Below, piece by piece: positions 1 through 12,814 of a stretch of 64,000 nucleotides of DNA (position 1 is the stretch's first letter; each line of letters begins with the position of its first letter). Below the pieces are notes generated by a model. The model was given only the letters and a program-made list of their open reading frames with translations. It was not told the DNA's origin and searched no databases. Origin of the DNA: Favolaschia claudopus (taxonomy: Eukaryota > Basidiomycota > Agaricomycetes > Agaricales > Mycenaceae); contig JAWWNJ010000047.1 in NCBI GenBank assembly GCA_037176885.1, positions 1,517,808 to 1,581,807 of the forward strand, read 5' to 3'. The translations under genes and the position numbers were made by a program.

Positions 1-861
1 CGCAGGACGCCACTCACTGGGTCGTGGTAACCACAGGACTACGTATTGTCGACAAAGAGAACTTTTTCTTCATCCCTTTTTGTTTGTTTGTTTCCAGAAG
101 ACCCGATTACAAAACTCTCTCAACTGAATATTGGCAGTCCCCAGGCCGCTCACCGACTCTAAGACTGAAACCCAACTCCACCCAGGCTTGCAACCGCCTC
201 GACTATCGACAGGTGTTGGACGGGCGAGTGCCGCGCATTCTGTCAGGGAGCTCCCTGGGATAGTCAGGGGCTACTTTCACCCTCATACCGCTGTGTAGGT
301 ACAACTGCATACTCCAACAGTCATACTGTACTCCGTGTCCCCCATCAGCCGCGCCTGCCGCAGACCGGCAACCGCCCGGCGCCGCCGCCCAACATTACCG
401 AGTCACCAATGACAAACGCGTCGGTCACGCATGTGACACACTTCTCCTGGCTCCCTTCCACTACAATGATTCCCTTTCACACATCAACATATTCACCGTG
501 GTCCAACCCTTCACGTCCTACCTATTTCCGTCCTCCACGCTCCCTCGACGTTGCTACAACCATCCTATGAACTGACCGCGCTAGCCCGGAGCTCTCGTCT
601 GTCATATAATTTACTCGCCCACCGCCCCCGTACTCGTCAACCTATTGAAACCCTACACAACATCTCTCCTCCGCCGACTGTAGACCCTAGACATTAGAAA
701 AAATATCAGGCTTTCAACAGAAGCGTACAGTCCCGCGCGAGGAAGGTCCTTGCCACGTGTACCCAGACGACCAGTATTATTTGGTCCAAGATCGGTTTCC
801 TTCTTTATACTGCCTCTCTCCTGACATCTCTCCGCCATTCGCTTTCCTTTTATGCCTACTT

Positions 862-888
862 CCCCCCCCCCCCCCCCCCCCCCCCCCC
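862..888 (+). repeat. C27 homopolymer
   Basis: An uninterrupted run of 27 C residues. It is followed about 100 bp later by a second run of 20 C at 986-1005. A run of this length on one strand can in principle form i-motif/G4 structures and is prone to slippage and to sequencing length error. Confidence 0.95.
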
Positions 889-985
889 TTACCCAAAAGC
901 CACACACTCCTTTCTCCCACTTAGACCTTTGCCACCACCCCGAACCTCGCTCCCCTTGCACACTACATACATTCCCACCCCCCCA

Positions 986-1005
986 CCCCCCCCCCCCCCC
1001 CCCCC
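986..1005 (+). repeat. C20 homopolymer
   Basis: A run of 20 C residues preceded by shorter C blocks (975-984), within the same C-rich stretch as the run at 862-888. Confidence 0.95.
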
Positions 1006-2290
1006 ACGCCCACGCCCACTTTCGGTTTCGCTTGATTCGGCGTTTCCCGGCAACCCGCCCATCGCCGACGATCAATCATGCTGCCGTCATCAATATTGTC
1101 AATCCCCTTGACTCCCACCACCACCGTCCACAACTTCGTCCAACCAACACCACCAGCACCGCTCCCCCCCGCCACGCGCCCTTCCTGTCCGTTCGCCCCT
1201 CTCCCGCCGCGACCGTCTCGTCTCGGCCTCCGCTCCGCCCTTTATCGCCAAGACCGCCCCCCACTCGCTCCTCTCACTCATCCCCTCACCCTCCTTCCCC
1301 GTCCTCCCGTTCTCCTTTCCAATTGTCACTATCCCTCAAGTCAGATAAGTCATAATTCTCCCTCCATTCCCACGACGGCTAAATCTGGCCATTATCTTCG
1401 AATTCTCATGCTTTCCGCGACCCCACTCGCGCCTCTCCACCCTCTGCGTCGGCGTCCCCCCCGCACCGCAAATCCTCCTCGATACTCGCGCCCCCGTCCG
1501 TCGTCATCCCCGCGTCGACTCAAATGGTGCTTTATCTACCCAAGATATGGGTTATACCGTAGGAATAGAAAAGTCAAGGTGCGTTTCCATATACTATTTC
1601 TTTCCTCCTTCCTATTACATACACTCCCTCCCCCTCCCAGTCCCAACCACATTTTGCCATATACTTTGTTCCTTCGGCCCTCTTACTATGACATAACTCC
1701 AGGTTAACGATATTCGGAGCACAACATCGTTAATCTCGTGGGCCACCGCCGCGGCGCGTCCCGCACATCCACCCCATCGATCTCGCCACACGGCGCGCTA
1801 CACCCACCTCGCGTATCTTTATTTCACCCCCCACGGCACGCCGCCCCTTCCCCCCGACTCCCGACACCCACTTTCTGGCTCCAACATCAATGTCTGGTCT
1901 CTCCTGGTTTTTTTGGGACTTCATAACGTCCCGCATGCTATCTTGACCACCTGAAGCCGAGGCGTCCTGTCTCTGAAGATCGACGACAATGACGCCGCCC
2001 TGAACGCACTTTATTCGCCCGCCACCGTCACCGTTCCCTTCCCCCGACCTTCCCCGTGCCCCCCATTCCTCCCGTCGTCCAATGCACCGCCTTCGTGCCT
2101 CACGGCTTCCTCAATTCTTATCCATGTAGCGTCTATCTCCCATTTCTTCTCGCTCTTTGCGTTATCTCTCCCCTTTCCCTCCAATTTCTGCCTCCCGTTC
2201 ATAAACTGACGATGACTCTTTACAGCTCAGTGGATCGGACTTCGTCGCGGCGGGTACTCGTCTCACCGCCCACGCCTTCGTGAGTTCAAC

Positions 2291-5200
2291 GTTCATAAAC
2301 GTTGCATTACCGCGTCATAACTAGGTACGTCAGTCTGGCACATTGTATTTCCATCGACTCATCTCTTTCTCTGCACGCCGCCCCGAAGTACTCACCAACG
2401 CAAATCCGTACACCGTATACTCGTATTAAAGGAACATAGAACGCGTTCTCAATTATATCGAATCCGGTTCGCATGTACTCCCTTCCCCTTCCCCCCGCCT
2501 CGCGACGCCCGATTTACTTTACCAACAGATGCCCCTTCCTCTCCCCGTTAGCATCGGAATCCCATCTTTTCCTGGGGCACATCATCAAGGTAATTTCATA
2601 TTGTACCTCATTCGTATTGATATGTATAGAATCATGCACCGAATTGAATCAGCGTATTTTCCCTCTCTCACGGCGTCGTGCGGCGATTATTGAGCGCCCC
2701 TCCACCTCCGATTGAACGTCGCTAATGTCTCCTGTCTTTGATCCCTCGCTGACATGATCTCATCCTTCCAATTCCCCGGGAGTTGCATGTGAACCACCCA
2801 ATGTGCACCGTATCAAAGAAGGTGGATCAACATCGCGCACAGTAACTGTTCGCATGCTAGAGACGGCCAGTATCATCGGTCCGACACGATTTTACCATGC
2901 GCTCTTGAATTCCCCTCTGCCAGAACTGACTCGGGCTTCTCCGCCAGCCGCCTTTCTTCCAATTTCACTTCGTTTACTGACTTAATCTGTTTTAGGTCCA
3001 TGCCGAATGACGCTCTATCGTTCACTCCAAAGTGATCTCAAGTCTTTGAAGTACTGCTCCGCTCGGATCCAAGACTGACTTCAGTTTCGTTCAAGCGCCT
3101 TGATTTTGGTTGAACCAGCGGGATCGTGGTTCAGTACGGTGCGCAATCCGTTACCTATGCGTCATGTTACACTGCCTGTGTACTCTTCGCACTAAACGTT
3201 CGATATAAGTCGGTTCAATACCGAGACTCTACCGGTGCGTACTCACCGCATCCAATTCATTTACCCCTGCCTTTACTAACCGCAATTTCCACTTCGATTT
3301 TGTACAGGCCGAAGCTATGACGGCCTCAACTCACCGTTGCTGACTGAAGGCACCACTTTGCCCGCATACGCTCAGGTACGCTCATCTTGTTATTTCAGTT
3401 TAATGCCGAGACTATGCAAACATGTTTTCAGGCAAGTTACGGCGATTCGATGCTGATTGACCTTCAGCTTAGAAAATCGAATATTGACTCGACCCAAGGC
3501 CGGTTATTTCCTCACCTTGTGCTGTGATGTTCCGATGTTTCATTGATCCAGAGTTCAAGTTGGATTCAACTCAAGTCAATGCTTCGTTGGCAAGTCAATT
3601 TTGATTTCTTTTCACCGCTTCTTTCGCCCAGATCTTTAAATCAGAGTTACCCGTACGCCTTCCTTCGATTGCCGTCGAATGAAGCCTTCGTTCAACTGTT
3701 TCGAGTTCGTTTCAACTTAACCCCAACACCAACCCAATCCTTCCTTTGTGAGTCGAATTTAGTTTCGTTTCATTCGTTCTTTCTTTCATTCAGTCCCATA
3801 GTAATCTTCGACGCCCGGCCTCAACAAAGACCTCAATTCAGGTTAAAACTAACAATGCCCTCTCGAAAGGATTCCCTTAATTCGCACACGCTGGGTCTCC
3901 AATGTGAGATGCTGCAGCTGAGTATCCGTTTCGTTCACATTCGTTCATCTCATCCAAACGCTACCTGCACTCCTACACAATGATTCGTTGCATCAAAATA
4001 AAATTCTCTTTCCTCTATGGCGTGCCGCAGTCAATATATAACTGCGGATCGCTATCTCTTAGTTCGTTTTTGCCCTCCTCAATCTTGCCCTGACCCTAGC
4101 AACAGCACGACTGTGTTAGTTCTATCCGCCTACGGCTCTTCGCTTTCACCACCCCCACTTCGGCAAACTCCGCCCTGCACCGACTTTCCCACCGTCATCC
4201 CAAACACTTTGGCATGACACCCGTCTCCCCCGACTCCCGACGCCCACGTCTGGCCTCCTACCATCGACCACGCCCTTCCTTACATGCTTGCGCTCTGCTT
4301 GCGTTCGTTTCGCTACCCGACCGCGCCCATGGTACCACGGCCACCCGAAGACGGAGCAGCGCCTCTCCGAAGCTCAACAACGACGACACCGACCTGAGCC
4401 CGACCGGAAGCCTTCACCAACGCAATCCCCGTCATCCCGCAATCCCTGCCTCCTATCTTTGCGTTGCAAGGACGATACGTGGCCAATTTATCGAATTCAA
4501 TCCGCAAGTATTGCATTTGTCGTTTCGTGACGCTCAACTAACTCTTTCAATAGATATATATCTGCCACCGGTAGTATCGATATATCCTCTCCCATCAGGA
4601 CACATTACCAAGGTAACTTTCTACTATATCGCAATTTGAATGGCGCCTCGGTTAGTCCTCATTCCGACTCAATTTCTTGTATGCGCTGACGCGACTGTAG
4701 CAGCTTGTGCTTGAGCTACGTATGTGATGTGCACTCCCTGAGCCCCCTCCCACCGCGCCTAATGCATTCGCCCGTTGAATCTTTCAATCTCTTTTTCCTT
4801 TTCCGTTTACACTATGACATACCTTCCTCCAGAGCACGGTACGTAAAGGTGATTACCTACCTCCCGGCCTCTTTAGTCTCAAGTTCGACTTCGTCGCTGT
4901 CTCGTTCCAATTTCAGGGCAGTCTAACCGGTAAGCCCAATTTCCACGTACACCGTTCCGTCTCCCCTTCATTTTGCCTTGACCCGAGCCAATATCGCAGA
5001 TACTTCCCAATCCCAAGACCCCTTCCCATAGAACGCCACTTGCAGCTATAAAGTCCTCGTAACCACTGAGTTGCGTCGTTTGAACACGGAAGGCTTAGCG
5101 TGCGGGAAGGTGCGTCAGTTGCCGTCCGATCCGGGTGCTGCATCGACGCCCGAGAGATTGATTGCATGCTAACTGCCTTGAGGTCCGCACGTACGTGCAC

Positions 5201-7430
5201 TGGCTCACGTGGGACGAGGAATCCTTCCGTACACAAATACACAAGGCTAGTGAGTGCGTCTCCTGATTCATTTTTTTTTATTCTCGTTTCAACTTTCAAC
5301 TGACTATTTCGACTTCAGATAATCGAATTATCCCCAATGTACTCCTTACCCTCAAACCGAAGGTGAGTTGGATTCCTCTTTGCATTCAAACTCAACTTTG
5401 CTGATTTTGATATCGACACAAGGCGACTCCTGCTGATCTACGGCTCGTGTTGGTTTTAATGCACATTGGAACACTTTCTTGTGGTCGATTTTCGGGTTAC
5501 TAGGTCTAACAGGTGCGTATATTCATTTCTATCGTCGAATCCAACGCGTCGTTCACAGCCCGGCCGAGCTGCGCACTTGATCCAGCCGCATTCCAATCAG
5601 CGCGGGTCTTCGAGTTGCGCCTCCAATCCCACCCGCCAGTGTACGTTCAGCCTGATTAACTTCGTTCGGGACGACAGCTACGCGTCAAGTCTATGCTTCG
5701 TGCGTCCTCTCTGTGCTCCCCCTCAGAGTGCCTCCTCGTTGAAGAGGCCGAGGGCTTCGAGTTTGGAGTGAGCGTCGGCCTTGTTGCCCGTCGATGAAAG
5801 TCTGACCTAGGTGCGTTGTGTTCATCGTCTTTCTCTCAACCTAGTCACTGACGTTCGATTTTTCTTTGCAGACCGTACGATTCGATGCTGACGTCCATGA
5901 TAGACTTCCGATTCAGTCCGATAGACGTATGTTCCTTCACTGCATCGCTCTTTCGATTCGATACTGACCCGCTTTGAAAACCGCCGCTCCGACCCCCCCA
6001 CTCAAATTAAGCGTTAAGTTTTCAAATCGCCATTCAGTTTCTTTCTTTATTGACTTTGTGATTCGCTCGCCGAGTTCTGACTTCAACGCACTTGTTCCGC
6101 GCCCACTCGTTAAGATTTAACTCCCGCCTAGGGGCATGTACAAATGTCGAATCTACCACCACTACGAGACCGGGAGACTATCGTCATACTCTCCTAGCTA
6201 TCTCACCGCTGTCCGAGTCAAGTTGTTTGCTTGCTGAGGTTAGTTTGAAGGGTCCACTGGTAAGGGAATCAGTCTAATGCTTACCCTCGGTATGTGTGGA
6301 ATTCGTTTGACTTTATTCCACTTGTTATATCAAGGTCCTAACTATTCCTCCAAAAGTATCTTATACCATCGCCGAATACTTGTATCCACCCCAACTTGGC
6401 CCTGAACTCAAGCTGTGGCGGGCTTGAGGTTAGAGTTGAAGGTATGTTTGCTTTGAGTGCCAATCAACTCATGACTCGAAGGCCTCGAGCATCACTTTGA
6501 AGCTTACACGGACCCGCACTCGGACTATTACATGAACCCAAGGTACGTCGACTCTGACTTGCCTTATATCTCCACATTGACTGACTTGTTCTCCCACAGA
6601 CCCTCGAGTTTGTCTCGCAGACGTTTGAGGGGTGGCTTGTTTCATCAGAACCAGGTAAGATTACCCTCAACGTCCCCACTACCGTGCCCCCGTTTATGAT
6701 CCCGACTCACATTCGTAAGCGAGTACTGCTTGCTTGACTTGCTGTTCGTTCTGATGCACACTGACTTCCCCACTGTTAAGCCCCCAGTAGGAGTAGCAGT
6801 ACCGAATGGTGCAAATGTGCGTGCCATTTATTCCAGGAATCACAACAGGAGAAACCAACTGAAAGAAATGTACCTGTAGTGACTGGAACAGGGTACGTAC
6901 GTCCCGTATTCTATGCACATAACCTCCTCCCCCCCTGGCCATTTACAACCATAGAGGCCCAAACTACGCCATTTCGAATGGCCACTACATTCCCATTCGA
7001 TTCAACAACCGCAACTACCCTCGCATTGTGAGCCCACTCAGGTCTCACGTTCAAAACGCTGTGCGATTGACTTTATTTTCAAATTTCTTCAAGTCCGAGA
7101 CCATGCGAGTTTGGAACGAATTGGACTCAATGTCGGGTCGGGTTTGGGTTGCGTTCAATTCATTGATGCTATGGTAGTTTCGTGCAGGCTTGAAACCTGG
7201 ACACTGACTGATCTCCGCTAATTCCGACAAATGTGAAGGCCGCGTTCATTTCCCACCTCCGTCTGTTGTTTTCGTTCAAATTCTAGGGTGACATGCTCTC
7301 CCGATAAGGTACGCTGTCCGTTCACAACACCCTTCAACTCAATCTAACTCACCCAACTCACCTAGCCGTTCGTTCTCTGAGCGGGTACTCGGACCATGCC
7401 TGTATGTATCAATTGCCAGCGACCCAAAAT
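2291..7430 (+). other. Intron-signal-rich stretch without a recognisable protein (+ sense)
   Basis: Several segments carry complete basidiomycete-style intron signals on the + strand: donor GTGCGT/GTACGT/GTGAGT, branch-like CTAAC/CTGAC/CTGAT, and acceptor AG. Examples are 3235-3307 (73 nt), 5363-5422 (60 nt), 5811-5871 (61 nt) and 6543-6599 (57 nt). The sequence between them is short and does not give a protein I recognise in any frame. Segments recur elsewhere: 2930-2978 is close to 22031-22078, and the GGCACATCATCAAGGTAA words near 2577 resemble those near 4598. It may be a decayed intron-rich gene family, a spliced non-coding transcript, or a dispersed repeat carrying intron signals. The sequence alone does not decide between these. 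Confidence 0.4.
3308..3431 (+). repeat. Copy of the 'exon+intron' repeat unit
   Basis: This begins right after an intron-like segment ending TGTACAG, with GCCGAAGCTATGACGG. It runs to CTCAG at 3375 and is followed by a GTACGCTC...TTTTCAG segment (3376-3431). The start word and the CAG/GT boundary match the tandem units at 30609-31026, so this is a diverged, shortened member of the same family. Confidence 0.45.
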
Positions 7431-8300
7431 CAGTCCTGAATCTTGTACCCCATAGATAACGAAATTATATGCCCCAAGCTTCCAGCCCATATACTTCCAG
7501 TCCCTCGTAACCCCTGAATTGAACTTGAACCCCAACGGCCAGGTAGCCCCAGGATGGTACTCACCTTGGGTTGGTGCGGCAAATTGCTCATCTCAGCAAA
7601 GTCGGCCGGCGCCCAGCGGCCCAGCGTGGGCAAATTACGCCGCATGAGCGCGTGAATTGAGGACTCGAAGCAACTGAGCAAGAACAAGGTTATCGACAAA
7701 GCCGGTGATGTCGTGAAGAACGGGCAAGGGATCTTGATAAATTGGAGGTTGGCGAAGGGAGACCAAGTATGAGACAGGGGTACAAAGTCGTGAGTTGCCA
7801 GTATCGACACAGAATCAGTACTACCAGTGATATTCGGGGTGGACGGTTGGGGTTGCAGGTTGCTCATACTCTGGTGATAAGCAGGGTTGGTTAGGCATTT
7901 AGACTCAGAGTCAGGGGCCTCGAGTGCAGCAGGGCGCATCGTGAATCAGCGAGTTGGACATGGGTGGAAAAAATCCAAGGGGAAGTATTAAGCATCGAGC
8001 GGGACGTTGATAGAAGCTGAGCGACGTGAAATCAGAACGTTTGTGATGTGCGCAAAGCTGGCAGAACGAAGGAGATGATGGTCGAGGAAGAGAAAGGTCG
8101 GATCTGATCGGCGTAAACAAAGGCCGCACAACGCAGCCTGCCGGGTTAGGGTTAGGTCGTTTTGCGGCGGGAAATTGCTTAGGTCAGCAAATTTCGCCGG
8201 CGGCGAGGGGCGCAGGGCGGCAGGGGTGGACTTGGACTGGCGCGCATTGGCGCCGTCTGCGCCCTCTGCGCCATAACCCTCATCTTTATGCTAGTGTTCC
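7431..8300. other. Intergenic sequence with a pair of related GC-rich segments
   Basis: Two segments of about 55-60 bp are related. 7576-7635 (GGCAAATTGCTCATCTCAGC...) and 8163-8222 (GGGAAATTGCTTAGGTCAGC...) both continue into GCCGGCG-rich sequence. The second lies between GGGTTAGGGTTAGG (8143-8156) and TAACCCT (8274-8280), which are inverted relative to each other. The minus strand is open for 169 codons (7430-7939), but the peptide matches nothing I know. Confidence 0.4.
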
Positions 8301-8430
8301 ATTGGTCAGGAGTGTGCAGGGTCCACGCACGATCTGAGCTTAAAGAGGAATTCAAAAATGCAAAATTGTAGTTATTGGGCTCGTACTACGTCAGTGCTAC
8401 CGGGCGCTGAACCGTGCACATTGGACACAG

Positions 8431-11400
8431 TCACGAAAAGCCTTGGGGTCGGAGCGAGAACGGGACAGACTCTGCGTCCCACAGGAGCAAGTAGGGATTG
8501 GCCTCCTTCTCGAGGGCACGGAAGGCATGTACCAGCGGTATGTCCAGGATGTCCTTCTCTTTGAGTTTCGCGGTGTGGGCGAATTTTGGTTTGGTCGCCG
8601 TAGGATCAACGTTATGGGGATGTTTATGGAAGCTCGGACTGACGTTGGAGGTCATAGTGCGCCAGCATGTGGCGTAGCTGTTTCGCGAATGCGTCGTTCT
8701 TGAAGTCGCGGGATCTTCCGAGCTCTTCGAAGTTGTCCTCCGTCTCGGCATGGTAGGTAAGCATGGAAGCTGCCATGTTCACAACGTACAGCTGACCAAG
8801 GTGTTAAGCGCGGGCACCGACGGTTGGGCGAAAACTCACATCTAATGCCGCGCCGTAGGACAGGGGTGCCTCGGTGGAATCTGGATCTCCCGGAACAACG
8901 TCCATGCAGTGATCGATCGCCCGAGTAAGATCTATGCGCTCGACCACGCCATAGCAACGTCCGCCCAGACATTCGGCATCGACGGGCATGCGTCCCGAAG
9001 GGCCGGGGTAGACGGAGCTGAGCGCCATGTAAAGAACGACGAAACTCTGCAGAGCGAGAAGATCGAGGAGCCCGTCCACCGTCGTGATGTCGGGCAGATG
9101 TGCAAGTAGGCTCTCTGCGCGAGCCGGAGGGCGAAGATTGGCATTGGTGGGGGCGGCCCTGAGCGGATCGGCTTGGGTGTTGAGGGGGTCGAGAAGGTTG
9201 AAGGCGATGAAGATGAAAATGCGAATCAAGAAGCGGCGGGCGGGTTCGTGGTCGGCGTTGGTCGTGACGGCCGACAGAAGAACGTTGTGGAGGGTGACCA
9301 GTACACAATTAGATAGGTTGCTAGCGGCGATACCGTGTCGACCATTAGCAATTGAGTGTTCGGTGGTGAGGACAGAGTGGATGAAAGTGGCGGGCATGTA
9401 GCTGCGAAAGCTGAGTAAGGGAAAGAGGCCGGGGCGGGCAAACACTTACAGGGTGGTGTGGTTGGTGAGGTGGACGATTTCGAAGTCGAAGACGTCCCGT
9501 GTTGGACTCGTACCCATCGAAGCCGTCGAAGGCGTGGCGAGAGCGCATCAGACCTCGCATGTCTGTGGGGGGGAGCGACGATTTACGCTTGGCAATGAAC
9601 CACAGTTTGGCCCCGCATGCAGGAGCACTACGGTGAGGAGCACATCCCCGTGATTCCAGGTGAAGACTCCTTTGGTGGCAAATATGGCCCAAGTGACTTC
9701 GTCCCAGGGGAACTTCCATTCCACGAGCCTTCTTGAGTGTCGACAGCCAGCGAGAGGAGAATTCATGGGTCGCAACGGAGCTGCAGCGGCGGTCAGAATC
9801 GCAGAGGATACCGAAGAGAAGAAACGACGGACTCCCAGCCCGCGGGCACTTGAGTGGTTGTGCTCGACAGCGTGTTGGAGAGGAGGTTGAGACGTTGGAT
9901 TGTGTCGGCGTTGGGGCGATCCGAGCGCCGGGCGACCTCGAGGAGGTCGGAGGGCTCGCCTATGTGGAGCAGAGTCTCACGATATTTTGTTCGGTTCCCT
10001 AGATCTGTTTTTATTGAGTGTCTGCTCAGGAGCTGTGGTAAGAATAAAAGCCGGACCTTGGATGTAGGCAAACCGATTCGGATTCGTGAACCTCGTCAGG
10101 CCGTCGAGATCAAACCTGATTTCCGCGCCACTCGAGTCGGCGTTGGGGACGGTGTCGACGATGAGCACGCAGCGAGTGCGTAGAATTCGTTGGTGTTCCG
10201 CTGCCCGTAGGGAACACCACTGCGCCTTCGTGAGCAGGAGAACCGATGACCGGGGCTGCTCGGGGTCGGGGTTCAGCCTGCGGGAATTTGGGGCGAAATA
10301 CAGGGGAACCGAAACGCCGTCGATCTCGCACATGGGCTGCGACTCCACCAGCCTTCGGATCTGAATCGCCTCTTCCTTCTGTTCAAGGCATCAGAAATTG
10401 ACGTAGAGTGACTCGAAAGCCGAAAGCACGAACCGAGGCTTCAAATGGCCGCCACTCATAGTGGTGGGGGTTTCGGAGATCAGAGAACACCTCACCGTCT
10501 CGAACGGTCAGAGGCCAGTAACGGATGGCGACGGCGAAGCTCGGGTCGGCGGCCAGCGGAAATGTGTCTTTGGGGCGAATGCGAAGCTTAGGGTCTTTGG
10601 CCTCCTTTTGGAGGCGATCCACCTCCCGAGAAGGCTGGTCCCGGCCGCGTGACGGTCCAGCCACTTGACCGCAGGGGGCCTCTCCGACTCGTCTTCCGCC
10701 CGGGTGACGCCAGGAGCCCATCTTCGCCATCGGACAGGCTGGTGAGGTCCGAGCCAGGGGAGAGGGGACGGTCTGCTTTTGCGTATGCAACGCCGGAAGG
10801 GAGCGGACGTTCTGGGAGCGGGGCGCCCACTCGGCTCGAGGGAGAATGGACGGGAGGAAGAGGTGAATGCGGCGTCGACGGCCGCGAACAAGCGGGTTTG
10901 GGGGTCGATATCCATAGCCGGGGTCGGGGTGCGAGGGGGAGGTTCGTCGAAGTCCACAGGCTGCTGCAGCCCCGAGGCTGTTCGGAGTCGAGGGACAATC
11001 TCGACTCAGAGTGCGGCAGATGCATGGTTAGGGGCGGCGCTGCTTGGACAAGGGGGCTCGGGGGGCGATCGATGTCCATCGCCACTCCCGTTGCGGGCGT
11101 GGTGTGGATTGCGGAGGGGCGGGAATCATCGCGCATGGGGACATCGTCCGGTGGGGGGGAGTGGGAACGGAAGTACTGGTCGATGACCATGTCATCCTCC
11201 CCATCTGGGTTCAAGAGGTAGGAGAGATCGGGATCGAGGTCTTCGCCTTCTGATTGCGCGACGTCAGCGGGGGAGGGGCGAGCGATGGATTCCCGTCACG
11301 GACGAAGTCCGATTGAGGCGCAGCGCTGGTCTTGTCGGCTTCTTCAGGCTCGAACGCGTGGAGGTCGGCGGAAGCGAGGTCAAGCGGTGGGGAGCTTGTA

Positions 11401-12814
11401 GGGTTATCTGTGATCAACCGGTCAGCGAAGGCTTATGCGGAACGGGGGTTACCAACAGAGGGCGCCAGCCGCACTTGCGTCGGGACCATCGCTCGCGAGG
11501 AGGACACGCATGCGCGGCGAGTCGAAAAACGTCGCGGGGATGGTGGACACTGGAATTTTGTTGAGCGCAGCCTTCAGCAAAAGCAGCCACATTTCCCGTT
11601 GAACGTGGTTGAGGGGGTGCTCCGGGTAAAGTGTATACAGATTGCCTCGATGAAGCAACTGCTCGACATATGCGTAGGAAGGGCGGGCTGTGAGGTTCAG
11701 ATTAATGAGAAGGGCGGCCGGGTGGTGCTAAACGCGTGGAGAAGTGGGGAATACAGCTCATGGAATTTCGTGTCTTCCACTGCTTGGGGGATGGCGGGTT
11801 CGGGCAGGATGCGGTCGCTTGGAATGGGGTCAGTGAAGCGACGGTAGTTAAGAAGGAAGACCCACTCGACGTTAGCTGCTTGAGTGTGGCACTGGTCATT
11901 AGGGGATCACCCTGGAATGCGGGTGAGATGGGAGGATGGGAGGGCCCAAGACGCTTACCATTAGGAGGCCGCGCATCGCGTAGGCGGCGGTCTCGAGATT
12001 CGCGCGCGCGCACGCGACCCCATTTTTGTTGCCAGTGGCCTTGATTTGGTGGAACCGACTTTGGGGTGTTGGGTCAGTCAGCGGCGGGAGGTCGAAAGTG
12101 GCGGGTTCCCGGGTGAACTTCTGGTGGGCGGTTTTGAGTGTCCCCCACCAGTCATCCATGGCCTTAACATCCTAGGAAAAAGGTGAGTGTCGGGCGGATT
12201 GGCAGGGGGAAACGCGTAGACGCACCGCCGTTGTGAAGGCTTTCTTAAAAATTGCCGAATCAGGGACGTAGGGCCGCGGGTGCACGGGAGTGGGCGGCGT
12301 AGCGGCATCGGCAAGAAAGGCGAGGCGGTCGGCGAGCATGGTCGGGGTGATGACACGTGCAGCCCAGTCCAGTCCGGCCTTCAGCTGCCTCAAGTTCGAA
12401 ACATCACCCGTGGTCGGAGGGAGACCCAGGCGCCGAAGAATGTCGTTTTGACGAGTGGTATCAAGGCCCTCCTTCTGCATATTCTGGTATGTGGCAGCGG
12501 AGGTATTCAGATGCACCACAGATTTAAAGAATTTCTCCAGGGCGGAGGGGGAGACTGGCATCCGCGGGGTCGACGAGGTTTGCCAAGGCTAGGGAGATTC
12601 TGCCGATGTCGGGGGCACCATTTTGCACCCCTCCATGATGCCAGTTGAGCCTTATGGCGGTGAGATGACGCGGGAGGGTGGCGGATACACTTGCGAGTGG
12701 CACCCCCCCATCCGCGCTGCCTGACGGTGTTGCGGGCGAGAAAGGGGCGGTGAGGGGTGCAGAAGCATAGGGTTGAGCACCGTGGATGCTGTATGTGGTC
12801 CGAGCTGCGGCCAT
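8431..12814 (-). pseudogene. JmjC/cupin-like domain protein, frameshifted multi-exon gene
   Basis: The minus strand encodes a long protein related to the JmjC-like (cupin fold) proteins that are numerous in Agaricomycetes. Visible family features are: 'EIDGVSVPLYF' and 'FDLDGLTRF' upstream; a 'WNHGD' segment (His-x-Asp, codons about 9644-9652) followed by 'KLWFIAKRK'; and after an intron 'MPATFIHSVLTTEHSIANG' with the third candidate metal ligand His (codon 9378-9380). Six GT-AG introns can be placed: 12225-12172, 11958-11912, 11452-11408, 10056-10005, 9449-9402 and 8839-8792 (45-54 nt). The start is set at the ATG at 12814 (MAAARTTYS). The reading frame changes near 12560, 11890, 11720 and 11290, several times within 11200-10400, within 9990-9450 and near 8600. 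Only the exon 9401-8840 (about 187 codons) is fully open. So this is a decayed gene or an indel-rich assembly; the intact F-box gene nearby favours decay. The domain call is by recognition of motifs, not by search. Confidence 0.6.
8840..9401 (-). other. Intact exon of the JmjC-like pseudogene (C-terminal cupin half)
   Basis: This is the only long exon of the broken gene that stays in one frame. It begins after the acceptor TTTCGCAG and ends at donor GTGAGT (8839). The first residues carry the C-terminal His of the cupin metal site; a hydrophobic 'FLIRIFIFIAF' segment follows about 60 residues in. Preservation of this exon alone shows that the gene decayed relatively recently, or that frame breaks are unevenly distributed. 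Confidence 0.5.

Larger units (their letters stand above)
1..2290. other. Repeat-rich non-coding stretch, pyrimidine-rich on + strand
   Basis: No protein family is recognisable. The + strand is strongly C/T-rich and low in complexity, so long open frames (for example 1078-1707) arise in several frames at once and read as Pro/Ser/Thr/Arg-rich peptides. Parts recur elsewhere in the window in diverged form. The words around 401-440 (CAAACGCGTCGGTCACGC) resemble those at 22385-22410. The words around 1853-1880 (CCCCGACTCCCGACACCCAC) resemble 4228-4250. This suggests old dispersed repeats rather than genes. Confidence 0.5.

Noticed and set aside
1078..1707. 209-codon open frame on +
   Set aside because: Low-complexity Pro/Arg/Ser peptide from C-rich DNA with long overlapping frames in other phases; no domain.
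8143..8156. Internal telomere or chromosome fusion site
   Set aside because: Only two TTAGGG-like units; too short to support a fusion.
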